The notes: a model not told the origin generated them from the letters alone. A DNA stretch of 64,000 bases from Methanobacteriota archaeon (GCA_020348345.1 CP070748.1:225536-289535); one strand, 5' to 3'; positions 40,851 to 49,643 are shown, counted from the stretch's first letter. Numbers and translations: made by a program.

Positions 40851-42501
40851 GGGCGATAGCGACACCTTCGAACCTGAAATCATCGCATTCACCTGCACTT
40901 GGTGCGGTTACCCATCCGCGAATCTTGCTGGAGTCAACAAGATAGAGTATCCTCCCAACGTGAAGATCATCCGCGTGATGTGCAGCGGGAGCGTCGAATC
41001 GGCGATAATAATGGATGCCTTCGAGAGGGGCGCGCACGGTGTGATAGTAATCGGGTGCCTGATGGACAACTGTCACTATGTTACTGGCAACAAGAGGGCG
41101 CAGGAGAGGATTGACGCTCTGAAAGAGCTGTTCGACATCATGGGATTGGATTCCAGGAGACTCAGGACTGAATGGATCAATGCATCGGAAAGAACGAAAT
41201 TCGCAAAGGCGGTGAGCGAATTCGTGGACGAGGTCAGAGCGCTCGGGCCGCTGCGGCTGGCCATTAAGGGGGAGACTAGCCCGCCCACGCATGATCAGAC
41301 CTCAGCAGAGGTGAAGCGAATCATCGAAGACACCGGCGCATTTGACTGCGTGGAGTGCGGCAAATGCACCACGGTGTGCCCGATTGCCACTTATGACGCA
41401 GAGTTCGCGCCGAGAACCATCGTGCTGCGGGCGATGGAGGGTATGGTGGAGAGTATCGCGAGTGATCGCGATATCTGGACTTGCATCGCTTGCGAACAGT
41501 GCAATGCGATGTGCCCCTACAAGGTCGACTATTCAGGATTCATTCGAGGCATGAGGGAGGAGGCTGCGAAGTACGGGGCGGCACCTCTGTGTTCCCAGGG
41601 AGGGCTTATTCATTCCGTTCAACGCATAATGGCAAATGCGAAGCTCAAGCAGAAACGCCTTGCGTGGGTCAAGGACGACCTCAAGATCGCGGACGAGGGC
41701 GACGTATTCTACTTCGTGGGCTGTCTCCCCCATTATGATGCGATATTCAAGGACCGGGACATGGAGCTGCAGAACATATGCGAGGGCGCCGTACGCATCA
41801 TGAACAAAGCGGGAATAACGCCCGTCGTCAGCAACGAGGAGAAGTGTTGTGGTCACGACCTCATGTGGACTGGAAATGAGGGGGATTTCGAGAAGCTAAT
41901 GGAACACAATGTGGAACTCATCAAGAAATCGGGCGCCAAGAAGGTCGTGTTCACATGTCCAGAGTGTTACAGAACCTTCAATGCTGACTATCAGGACCTG
42001 ATGGGTGATTTCGATTTTGAGCTTGTTCACATATCGGATTTCGTGAAGCAGCTGATCGATTCGGGAAGCATCGATGCTTCGGACTTCTCTGCCGCTCCTT
42101 TCAAATTCGCTTATCACGACAGTTGCAGACTCGGCAGACATTCCGGCATATACGACAGCCCTAGAGCTCTAGCCGACGCTTTCTCAGGAGGGAACTTCGT
42201 CGAGATGGAACGGACGAAGGACAAGGCAGCATGCTGTGGCGTCAGTGCATGGACCAACTGCAACGCTCAAGTGAAGAAGATGCAGATAGAGCGTCTCCAG
42301 GAAGCTAGACGCCTCGGAGCTGAAAGGCTGCTTATGTTCTGCCCCAAGTGTCAAGTACACTTCAAGTGTGCAGTGCAGGACGAGATTCCGGTCGACAGGT
42401 CTGAGGTTGATGTCGGTATTGAGGACTTCACGGTCGCGATGGCGAGGCTGCTCTCCCTCATGGGCGACTCGAAGAAGGATTCGGCAGAAACGAAAGAGTG
42501 A
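40843..42501 (+). CDS. Fused MvhD-HdrC-HdrB protein
   Basis: A 552-residue fusion of three Hdr-complex parts. Residues 1 to about 130 are MvhD-like (CTWCGYPSANLAG, CSGSV, GCLMDNCHY), a 2Fe-2S electron entry. Residues about 165-250 are HdrC-like with CVECGKCTTVCPIA and CIACEQCNAMCPY (two 4Fe-4S clusters). Residues about 285-530 are HdrB-like with two CCG units (EEKCCGHDL with CPECY, and HDSCRLG, AACCGVSAW with CPKCQ) that bind the noncubane clusters reducing disulfide. The start ATG at 40843 overlaps the hdrA stop; a G-rich stretch precedes it. No hydrogenase or formate dehydrogenase gene that would feed MvhD is in the window. Confidence 0.9.
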   Translation: MAEGDSDTFEPEIIAFTCTWCGYPSANLAGVNKIEYPPNVKIIRVMCSGSVESAIIMDAFERGAHGVIVIGCLMDNCHYVTGNKRAQERIDALKELFDIMGLDSRRLRTEWINASERTKFAKAVSEFVDEVRALGPLRLAIKGETSPPTHDQTSAEVKRIIEDTGAFDCVECGKCTTVCPIATYDAEFAPRTIVLRAMEGMVESIASDRDIWTCIACEQCNAMCPYKVDYSGFIRGMREEAAKYGAAPLCSQGGLIHSVQRIMANAKLKQKRLAWVKDDLKIADEGDVFYFVGCLPHYDAIFKDRDMELQNICEGAVRIMNKAGITPVVSNEEKCCGHDLMWTGNEGDFEKLMEHNVELIKKSGAKKVVFTCPECYRTFNADYQDLMGDFDFELVHISDFVKQLIDSGSIDASDFSAAPFKFAYHDSCRLGRHSGIYDSPRALADAFSGGNFVEMERTKDKAACCGVSAWTNCNAQVKKMQIERLQEARRLGAERLLMFCPKCQVHFKCAVQDEIPVDRSEVDVGIEDFTVAMARLLSLMGDSKKDSAETKE

Positions 42502-42522
42502 GAGTGGGAGATCTGTACGTTT

Positions 42523-44100
42523 CTATTCCTGTTTTCGGCGAATCGACCGGTCAAAAACCACTTCACCACCCAATACGGTCTTGGCCACGAATATGGAATC
42601 CAAAACGCCCTGGTCTTTGAAAGGGTCGCCAGACAATACAGCGAAATCCGCAACCCTGCCCACGGCAATCGTACCCTTCACCTCCTCCTCGAACGAAGCG
42701 AACGCTGCATCGCGCGTGTAGCTTGCGAAGGCTTCCTGCACAGTCAGCCGTTGAGGCTCGTAGGGGGCGTTAACAGCGGAACGTATGCCATATATGGGGG
42801 AGAACGGCATGCAATCAGAGCCGAAAGCGAGTTTGATTTTAGCATCCAGCACCTCCCTGAATGGGTTGTTTCTTCCCGCTCTCTCTCGCCCCAGTCGCTC
42901 GACGTACAAACCGTCTATGCCGCTCCATTCGCCGACGAAGTTCGGCTGCATCGATGCGATGACCTTATGCTTCCTAATCCTTCCAATGTGACCTCTAGTG
43001 GGGAGTTCCAGATGCTCTATTCTGTGGCGGTGATCTCTGCGTCGGTATTGCCTCAGAGCGTGCTCAATCGATGCGAGAGCTACCTCGATTCCATCGTCGC
43101 CAATCGCATGGATGACAAGCTGGATGCCTGCATCGTTCGCCATGACGGCCATATCTTTCATCTCTTCCCTTGAATGGATCAGCATTCCTCGGCAGCGTGC
43201 GTCGTCTGCGTAGGGTTCGGTCAGTGCTGCCGTCCTCGCCCCCAAAGCGCCGTCGCAGAATATCTTGACCCCGCCGAGTCTCAGGCGCTCTGATCCCAAT
43301 CCGCTGGTGAGGCCCAAGGAGGTTAACGAGTCCAACCCTGAGGACGGAGTGTTGAACCAAACCCGGATCTTCAGCCTGCCTTTGCGCTCGGCCTCGCGGT
43401 ATATGAAAAAGTCCCGAGGCTCGCCATTGTCCTGTATTGAGGTGACTCCGAGCGAATGCGCCTTCTTTGTCGCAAGTCGAAGCCCCTTGGATCTATCCCG
43501 CTCCGTCGGAGCTGCCGCTGCCCTAAGAAGGCCCACAGCCGCTTCAGTAACGATGCCCGTGAGCTCCCCCGAAGAATCGGTTTCAGCACCCGGAGTGTCA
43601 GACGTGATGGACGCAACCTCCATACCCCGGGTATTGACAGAAGACAGATGGCCACATATCCGATGAGCCACGACAGGATGTTGAGAACTGCACTCGTCGA
43701 GATCGCTGCGAGTGATGAACCTGCCATCGACCCAGTTGCTTTCTCTGTAATTGGCACCGATCACCCATCTTCCTTCAGCCGTCCGGCCCGCATGCGCTTT
43801 CAGAAGAGTCAGCGCCTCATCCAATGATTTCGTGCCGAACAGGTCCACGTTCTGAGCGTCGATTCCCATCTGAATGAAATGAGTATGACTGTCGATGAAA
43901 CCCGGGACGACCGTCTTTCCGCCAAGGTCGACCTTCTCTGCGCCTCTAGGCGCACTCCTCCGTATCTCAGCGTCGGAACCCAACGCAATGATCCGCCCAT
44001 CCGCGACCGCAACGGCGTGCGCGGTCTTCCTACCGGGGGCGAAAGTCATGAATCTCCCGTTGTAATAGACCGCGTCGGCACACCTAGCATCCATCTTCAT
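42523..44100 (-). CDS. Amidohydrolase family 3 protein (YtcJ-like)
   Basis: About 525 residues of a TIM-barrel amidohydrolase. The metal-binding start is FIDSHTHF (HxH), followed by a likely carboxylated-lysine region. HAIGDDGIEVALASIEHAL and the later HRIEHLELP supply further histidines, and FGSDCMPFSPI holds the aspartate. YtcJ-like enzymes deamidate or deformylate N-substituted compounds; the substrate is unknown. ATG at 44100 gives MKMDARCADAVYYNGRF, the usual start of the composite beta-domain; ATG at 44130 is possible. It lies about 68 nt after the small GTPase gene, on the same strand. Confidence 0.85.
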   Translation of the reverse strand: MKMDARCADAVYYNGRFMTFAPGRKTAHAVAVADGRIIALGSDAEIRRSAPRGAEKVDLGGKTVVPGFIDSHTHFIQMGIDAQNVDLFGTKSLDEALTLLKAHAGRTAEGRWVIGANYRESNWVDGRFITRSDLDECSSQHPVVAHRICGHLSSVNTRGMEVASITSDTPGAETDSSGELTGIVTEAAVGLLRAAAAPTERDRSKGLRLATKKAHSLGVTSIQDNGEPRDFFIYREAERKGRLKIRVWFNTPSSGLDSLTSLGLTSGLGSERLRLGGVKIFCDGALGARTAALTEPYADDARCRGMLIHSREEMKDMAVMANDAGIQLVIHAIGDDGIEVALASIEHALRQYRRRDHRHRIEHLELPTRGHIGRIRKHKVIASMQPNFVGEWSGIDGLYVERLGRERAGRNNPFREVLDAKIKLAFGSDCMPFSPIYGIRSAVNAPYEPQRLTVQEAFASYTRDAAFASFEEEVKGTIAVGRVADFAVLSGDPFKDQGVLDSIFVAKTVLGGEVVFDRSIRRKQE

Positions 44101-44167
44101 CACGGTGACTTGAGATGAATGTTCGAGCATATTATGGTTGAGAGGCTCAGTGTCATGCGGCCTCTGA

Positions 44168-44698
44168 TCATCGCGCGAGCATCTTGTCCACAAGCGCTGT
44201 GAAGGCGTCCTCGACGTTATGTCCTGTCTTTGCGGATGTGTACATAGCCGTCGCTTCGTGCTTCTTCGCGAAGACTTTGATGTCATCAATGGTGACCCGT
44301 GTTTCATCCTTCAGGTCACACTTGTTTCCGAGGAACACTATCGGTACATCTCCCGTTGTCGCAGTCATTGCCTTGATCCAGTAACGGAGCTCGTTGAGAC
44401 TTTCCTTGCTCGTAACGTCACAAACCGCGATAGCGCCCTGAGCGCCGTAGAAATATGCTTCTCGAAGCACTTCACGAAAGCTGGGCTGACCCATTATGTC
44501 CCAGATCAGCAGGGTCACGTTCTCAGCGCTTCCAGTCTTCTGGTTCTGAATCTGGACGTCCTTTTTCGTGACCTTCGTGCCAATGGTTGCGATGTACTTG
44601 TCATCGAAGACGTCCAAGACGTATCTCCTGATGAGACTGGTCTTTCCGACGCCGACATCACCTACGAGACATATCTTCAGTTTTCGAGAGTCGACCAT
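44168..44698 (-). CDS. Ras/Rab-like small GTPase
   Basis: A 176-residue GTPase. Motifs are G1 GDVGVGKTS at about residues 13-21, the switch I region ATIGTKVTKKDV, G3 WDIMGQPSFREVL (WDxxGQ as in Rab/Arf relatives), G4 NKCD and G5 TSAKTG. All five nucleotide-binding elements are present, and the effector threonine (T in TIGTK) is kept. There is no C-terminal prenylation cysteine. Small GTPases of this type occur in several archaeal lineages besides Asgard, and their partners are unknown. The ATG at 44698 is chosen over TTG at 44707. It may be co-transcribed with the amidohydrolase. Confidence 0.9.
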   Translation of the reverse strand: MVDSRKLKICLVGDVGVGKTSLIRRYVLDVFDDKYIATIGTKVTKKDVQIQNQKTGSAENVTLLIWDIMGQPSFREVLREAYFYGAQGAIAVCDVTSKESLNELRYWIKAMTATTGDVPIVFLGNKCDLKDETRVTIDDIKVFAKKHEATAMYTSAKTGHNVEDAFTALVDKMLAR

Positions 44699-45021
44699 TT
44701 CAGCCAAAGCCTTCCACTTCCGTTGGTCCCGTCGCTATGTATGTATCGCGAATCTAAAAAAGGTTTTCACATCCTGCTTTCATTTTGGCGACTTTCATGG
44801 TCCGCATCACCGCGCTTGAACCGCAACGCGAGAATATCAATTTGCGAAAACGAATCAAAAGACACTTATTATACAAATGCATTTACATAATCGAGGATGC
44901 ATCAAAAAACAGCTTCTCATCGGCTGCACAAACAGCATCGAATGGGACTATGCATCACGGTAACCTTGCGCCGATTAAGCCTGATAGACACATGAAGCAA
45001 CGCAACAGGAGGAAAAACCAA
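44699..45021. other. Divergent intergenic region
   Basis: No gene seen. On the plus strand CTTATTATAC at about 44864-44873 is a strong TATA box about 150 nt before the lysine-rich gene, suggesting a long leader with a good ribosome site. The leftward GTPase promoter is presumably near 44730-44765, where TTTTTAGATT on the minus strand is the best patch. Confidence 0.45.
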
Positions 45022-45192
45022 ATGTCTTGCGGTAAGTGTGGCAAGAAGACAAAGAGGAAGGCAACAAAGAAGAAGTCAACAAAGAAGAAGGCGGCAAAGA
45101 AGAAGCCAGCTAAGAAGAAGCCAGCCAAGAAGAAGACCGCCAAGAAGAAGCCTGCCAAGAAGAAAGCCACCAAGAAAAAGAAGAAGAAGTAA
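45022..45192 (+). CDS. Lysine-rich histone H1-like small protein
   Basis: A 56-residue protein. It starts MSCGKCGKKTKRKA, with a single CxxC, and is then almost wholly repeats of (A/P/T)KKK(P/A): TKKKSTKKKAAKKKP and so on, ending KKKKKK. It has about 34 lysines. Such tails neutralise DNA or RNA, as in eukaryotic H1 tails and bacterial H1-like proteins. Start ATG at 45022 follows AGGAGGAAAAACCAA, a good ribosome site. The gene at 54726 encodes a protein with a similar tail, so this composition is a recurrent theme here. Target unknown. Confidence 0.7.
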   Translation: MSCGKCGKKTKRKATKKKSTKKKAAKKKPAKKKPAKKKTAKKKPAKKKATKKKKKK

Positions 45193-45429
45193 GCTGTCCA
45201 ACCACGACTTCACGGTCGATTGAGACGGACGGTGGCAATGAGGTAGCCCCAACAAAGTGAAGGTGTTTCGATAGAGAAGAGATGCGCCATCGGTCAAGGA
45301 TGACTCGCGAGCAAGGCGCGTGAATCCGTCCGATAGGAGCGTTAACCTTCACTCCATGGGAACCTCACCAAACTCTTTTCTTCTCTCTTTCTCTTCCCCG
45401 CTTAGCGATTCAAGAATCATCCATCGCCG

Positions 45430-46647
45430 ATGGAAATCAAGTTATGCATGGTTGCTTTACACAGGCCGATGATCCGTTCGGACCGCAGACTGCTGTATGT
45501 GATAAGCTACCATCACGCGTGCAACGACGGAACATTGATCGCACTGGTAGCGCTGCTGCCAATTCTTGTCAACGAGATGAGCCTCTCCTATTCCGAGGTC
45601 GGTATACTCGGTTCGGGCCTCATGATAACCGTCGTCGTGCAGCTTCTAGTAGGGCGGATGACAGACCGCCTCTTCTCGCGATATCTCCTGGAGATCGGAG
45701 CATTGCTGATGGCCCTCTCCTTCATGATGATTCTCTTAGTCTCCGATTTCATAGGCCTCTTCTTAGCGGTCATATCAATGCGGATCGGTGCGAGCTTCTA
45801 CCATCCGGTGGGCATAACGTGGATCACCAGAGAGTATGCAGGCCCCTATCTTGACACCGCGCTAGGAGTGCAGAGCGGCATAGGCAACTTCGGAGTCATT
45901 GCGTCGCTCGCAACGTCCGGTTTCCTTGGAGAAGCATTCGGCTGGAAGGTTCCATGCGTGATGTGGGCGGTTTTAAATTTGGCTGCGGTTGCGCTCGGCG
46001 TGGCGACAATCGGCGATAACGGGCCTGGGCCGTCAAAGGCGATTCGCAGCAAGCAGTTGAGCATCAAGAGAACTGTCTCGAGGGTTGGCTGGTATGCCGC
46101 TCCGCTCGCAGCAGGCGGAGCGTTGTACAGCGTAACGACCTACTACGGACCGCTCAACCTGACCGCGGTGCACGGATGGGGCGTCGGAGCAGCAGACCTT
46201 GCGTTCGCCATTTGGCTGGCAGTTGGGACGATATCATCATACTCCTTTGGCAAGATAAGCAGTCGCTTCGGGCGTCGCAGGATAGTGATCGTCGGTTACA
46301 TCGGCTCAATAATCGGACTATTGGCGTTGTTCATTACGTCGGAATGGTATCTCGTTGTTCCCGCTCTTGCAGTCTATGGTGGCCTGCTGTTCCTGACCTA
46401 TCCCGCGCTCTTCGCAATGGTGAGCGACGTTACCGATGGTGAAGAGAGAGGCACCGCCTTCGGGCTCGTCTTCGCCTTCCAGCTCGGCGGAAGCGCCGCA
46501 ATTGTCTATCTGTGCGGTCTCGTCGCGGACGCGTACGACAATCCGTCGTTCGCGTTTCCTGTCGCCGTGATCTTCACGGCGGCATCATTGGCCGTGTTCG
46601 CTCTCCAACGAAGAAGGGTCTGCGAGCGATCCCAAGTTAGAATGTGA
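45430..46647 (+). CDS. Major facilitator superfamily transporter
   Basis: A 405-residue membrane protein with about twelve helices. The cytoplasmic loop between helices 2 and 3 reads LLVGRMTDRLFSRYLLEIG, close to the MFS signature GxxxDRxGRR, and the second half has SSYSFGKISSRFGRRRIVIV. The N-terminal region YVISYHHACNDGTLIALVAL resembles that of the FsmA/fosmidomycin resistance-like group, but the substrate is unknown. ATG at 45430 is assumed; a later ATG at 45469 is possible. Its stop directly abuts the stop of the convergent DUF1614 gene. Confidence 0.85.
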   Translation: MEIKLCMVALHRPMIRSDRRLLYVISYHHACNDGTLIALVALLPILVNEMSLSYSEVGILGSGLMITVVVQLLVGRMTDRLFSRYLLEIGALLMALSFMMILLVSDFIGLFLAVISMRIGASFYHPVGITWITREYAGPYLDTALGVQSGIGNFGVIASLATSGFLGEAFGWKVPCVMWAVLNLAAVALGVATIGDNGPGPSKAIRSKQLSIKRTVSRVGWYAAPLAAGGALYSVTTYYGPLNLTAVHGWGVGAADLAFAIWLAVGTISSYSFGKISSRFGRRRIVIVGYIGSIIGLLALFITSEWYLVVPALAVYGGLLFLTYPALFAMVSDVTDGEERGTAFGLVFAFQLGGSAAIVYLCGLVADAYDNPSFAFPVAVIFTAASLAVFALQRRRVCERSQVRM

Positions 46648-47427
46648 TTATTCGCGACGTCCCGGGGGTTTCTCGCCGAATCGGGCGTGTGGAGCGGGCT
46701 TGATGTCCTTGGCATAGGGGAGCCCCTTACCACTCCGTTCAAACTCGGAGACGACCGCCCCAAACCCGTATTCCTCCTGCTTCTTCCTGACACGGTAGAC
46801 AATGATTGCGACAATAACGGCGATGATGCCAGTCAGATAGACCATGTCGAAGATGTTAGCCCCGCCGATGCTGAGCATTCCGAGTCCCTCCTCCGGAGGG
46901 TCAAACGATAGCACCTCTCCAAGTCTGAATACATCCGCGCCCACGAGAGTCCCCATGACTCCAGACACATAAGCGAGCGGGGCTGCTTTGGCCATGCTCG
47001 TCCAGAACGTTGTCATCGAGTACAGGCCCGCTGCAAGTGCAGGGGCGAACGCCCATGGGATGTCAGCGACAATCCCGACTCCCTCCTCCGCCCGGGTGAC
47101 GAAGTACGTGACATACGATACAATAACGATGCCGATTGCAGATTCAGCCAGGCCTGCGCGTCCCGATCTCAGCAAGCGGCCGCAGATGATCAGAGGGATC
47201 AGCGCGCCACCTATGCTGATGCCTATCCACCAATCGTTGTACGGAAACAGCGGAATAGAAATCCATCCGAAGAAGAGTGTTAGCAGGATGATTGTGCTCG
47301 CTTCGGATGCAGTGAAGCCTATCATCTCCAGCACCCTGCTGATTGTGCTGATGTAGAGAAGGTAGACTAGGAGGACTATCACGCCGACTATCGCGAACAG
47401 AAGGATACTGAGCAGTTCCTCCGCCAT
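46648..47427 (-). CDS. DUF1614 membrane protein
   Basis: A 259-residue integral membrane protein with about seven hydrophobic segments. It shows ILLTLFFGWISIPLF, LIPLIICGRLL and the conserved end SIGGANIFDMVYLTGIIAVI, a pattern of the archaeal/bacterial DUF1614 family. A short cytoplasmic tail of about 45 residues closes it. Function unknown. The ATG at 47427 fits; TATA-like TATATAGGCTGG lies about 25-30 nt upstream, giving a leaderless message. Confidence 0.75.
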   Translation of the reverse strand: MAEELLSILLFAIVGVIVLLVYLLYISTISRVLEMIGFTASEASTIILLTLFFGWISIPLFPYNDWWIGISIGGALIPLIICGRLLRSGRAGLAESAIGIVIVSYVTYFVTRAEEGVGIVADIPWAFAPALAAGLYSMTTFWTSMAKAAPLAYVSGVMGTLVGADVFRLGEVLSFDPPEEGLGMLSIGGANIFDMVYLTGIIAVIVAIIVYRVRKKQEEYGFGAVVSEFERSGKGLPYAKDIKPAPHARFGEKPPGRRE

Positions 47428-47531
47428 TTCGACCAGGTATTTGATTGCCAGCCTATATAGTATTCATTGTCGAGATAAGAGTTCAATTGACAGGTCGAAA
47501 GTGAGAGCTTGCGGGGTACGATGCTGCGCGT

Positions 47532-47541
47532 GAATTATTAA
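47532..47541 (+). promoter_or_regulatory. TATA-like element at the nucleoside phosphorylase start
   Basis: GAATTATTAA directly precedes the ATG at 47542. If it is the true TATA box, transcription starts near 47562, and the start codon would be the in-frame GTG at 47572 or 47581. Confidence 0.4.
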
Positions 47542-48402
47542 ATGGAAAAACCATTCAGCATCGTAGAACAGGTGTGTTGCGTGAGGGAACAGTTGATAAC
47601 CGGTCTGAAGCCTGGTCAGGTAGCTGACTATGTGTTGTTGTGTGGCGAGCCCGAAAGAGTGCCCCGAATATCCTCCGTCCTAACGGACGTAGAGGAAACG
47701 TGCCGAGTAAGAGAATACACTGTGCACAAGGGTAATCTGAACGGCACGCCCGTCACCGTTGCGTCAACGGGCATAGGCGGCCCTTCGACGGCAATACTAT
47801 TGGAGGAGCTAGCCAATCTCGGTGCGCACACCTTCATTCGCATAGGCACCAGCGGCGGAATTGCCGAAGGACTTCAAAAGGGAGATTTTGTGATCGCGAC
47901 TGGCGCAGTAAGGGCGGACGGTACTAGTAGAAGCTACGTCTGGCCTGAATACCCCGCATTTGCGGATTATGAGGTCATCGCCGCATTAGTGGACAGCGCC
48001 ACCAGGGCGGACAAGCGTTTCCAGGTCGGCATCGGACTCTCAGTAGACGGCTTCTACAGCGAGAACAAGATAATGACTGAGAGCAAAGTCTCTCCTATGT
48101 CGCAATCGGGTTACATGCCATCATTCATGGTGAACCGGCTGGCAGATGCGAAAATGATGAATGTCAAGAACATCGAGATGGAAAACGGGACTCTATTCAC
48201 TATATGCTCCTTGTTTGGCCTCAGAGCAGGTGCCATTTGCACGGTATCGGACGTCGTACCCTGGCATCCCACCGATACTGCCCTGGACTTCGATCAGAAC
48301 GTAATGGATTGCATCGCAATCGGCGTGGATGCTTTGGGGACCCTGATATCATGGGACGCATCGATAGGCAAAGGCGTACGCTGGTGTCCGTCGTTGCTGT
48401 GA
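47542..48402 (+). CDS. Purine/uridine phosphorylase family protein
   Basis: A 286-residue nucleoside phosphorylase of the PNP/UDP family, which splits nucleosides with phosphate to ribose-1-phosphate and base. The phosphate-binding site is VLLCGEPERVPRI; TVASTGIGGPSTAILLEELA and FIRIGTSGGIAEGLQKGD follow. The ribose/base-binding segment is NIEMENGTLFTICSLFGLRA. It is most similar to uridine phosphorylases. ATG at 47542, but a TATA-like box right before it suggests that the GTG at 47581 (MREQLITGLKPGQV) may be the real start. It converges with the HEAT/anticodon-domain gene. Confidence 0.88.
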   Translation: MEKPFSIVEQVCCVREQLITGLKPGQVADYVLLCGEPERVPRISSVLTDVEETCRVREYTVHKGNLNGTPVTVASTGIGGPSTAILLEELANLGAHTFIRIGTSGGIAEGLQKGDFVIATGAVRADGTSRSYVWPEYPAFADYEVIAALVDSATRADKRFQVGIGLSVDGFYSENKIMTESKVSPMSQSGYMPSFMVNRLADAKMMNVKNIEMENGTLFTICSLFGLRAGAICTVSDVVPWHPTDTALDFDQNVMDCIAIGVDALGTLISWDASIGKGVRWCPSLL

Positions 48403-48413
48403 ATGTCGAGTTC

Positions 48414-49547
48414 TCAGGTCTCAAGGGAAGACATCGGCTCGGGCCATCGGACGGAGTGCACGCTCGCTGAATCCTCCCGGTCGCGGAAATACTGCTGATA
48501 GAACTCCTCCGCAACGTTCGGTATCACTGGCGCGACGAGTTTCAGAAGCGCCAATCCGACCGACCACATCGTATGACAGGCCGCCTCGTCGCCCTCCTCG
48601 AGGCGATTACCCTCGCTCGCAAGATACCTCGCTGAAACGTCGTCTCTTATGAAATCGGACACCATATTGAGAGCTTCAGGGGCGGCACCGTTCTGTATCG
48701 CCTCCTGAACACGACCGGCCATCGATACGAACGACTCCAGAACCCTCCTGTCTGGGTCCTGCAATGCTGCAGCGTCTATGCTCGGCTTTGAAGTGACGCG
48801 CTTCGCGACGAACTCCTCAAGGCTCCACAACTGCTTCCACAGCCGTGTCTCCTGGCGCCTCAGATCCAGGAGGGCACGCGCTTCCCTGTAGTCCCTATCG
48901 GGAATAGCAGACGCCAGATTGCGTATTGAATCCTGAATGGAATCGACCTGCACACCACTCCTGCTCAGCATAGGAGTGAGCTTCAGAACATCTTTCATAT
49001 ACGTTCGAAGGTGGCTATGCCACTCGAGACGGTCCTCCAGCAGATCTCTGGCCATCTTGAGATTGGTCATCCCCTGGTCGAAGCGACCTTCCTTGTACGT
49101 CTCAATCGAGTCGACGATCAACTCTTCGATGTCCTGAGAGAACACCTCTCCGCTCCATGCCTGCAATACAAGGTTCTTCGTTTGCCTGTATAATGATAAG
49201 AAGCTCAGGCTGTTGTAGTTTTTCTCCTCGAGTATGACAGCCGCGGTATTGGAGATCTTCTCGTTCCTGCTGAACATACACTCGATCAACGCCTGTTCGC
49301 CAGTCTCCGAGCTGGTCAGTCTCGTCAGGCTTGATCTTACCTGCGACCGTACCCGAGGGTTGTCGTGATTGTAGTGCTTGACCAATATAGGAACGATTGT
49401 TGCCAAGTTGGCTGTTGCGTGCTCCTCGATCCTGTCCACCATCTTGCGGCGCCGACCAGGCATCATGGACGACAGGTCAGCGACGAGATGTCTGTCGATT
49501 CTGAGGCCCTCAAGGTCTTTGGACAATTCGATGTCAGCGTCGCTCAC
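48414..49547 (-). CDS. HEAT-like repeat protein with class I aaRS anticodon-binding-like C-terminus
   Basis: About 377 residues. Residues about 15-130 are helical repeats of HEAT type (IVPILVKHYNHDNPRVRSQV, then EKISNTAAVILEE). The middle is helical (RFDQGMTNLKMARDLLEDRL). The last ~120 residues match the anticodon-binding domain of ValRS/LeuRS/IleRS: MWSVGLALLKLVAPVIPNVA, EEFYQQYF and SVHSVRWPEP. There is no catalytic HIGH or KMSKS domain. It may bind tRNA or act as an assembly scaffold. The start is uncertain: GTG at 49547 follows AAGGAAG, ATG at 49589 lies upstream. I know no described protein of this architecture. Confidence 0.6.
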   Translation of the reverse strand: MSDADIELSKDLEGLRIDRHLVADLSSMMPGRRRKMVDRIEEHATANLATIVPILVKHYNHDNPRVRSQVRSSLTRLTSSETGEQALIECMFSRNEKISNTAAVILEEKNYNSLSFLSLYRQTKNLVLQAWSGEVFSQDIEELIVDSIETYKEGRFDQGMTNLKMARDLLEDRLEWHSHLRTYMKDVLKLTPMLSRSGVQVDSIQDSIRNLASAIPDRDYREARALLDLRRQETRLWKQLWSLEEFVAKRVTSKPSIDAAALQDPDRRVLESFVSMAGRVQEAIQNGAAPEALNMVSDFIRDDVSARYLASEGNRLEEGDEAACHTMWSVGLALLKLVAPVIPNVAEEFYQQYFRDREDSASVHSVRWPEPMSSLET

Positions 49548-49643
49548 ATAGACTTCCTTGGCCACAACCCGCACCCGACATGTTGGCATGATGATGCAGA
49601 TACATAAGCCTTTTCGGCTCTGCTGCAAACGAGCCAGCGACCG

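Noticed and set aside
44955-45173. A leftward frame with a strongly hydrophobic product
   Set aside because: It is the complement of the lysine-rich repeat (AAG codons read as CTT), so phenylalanine and leucine are only an artefact.
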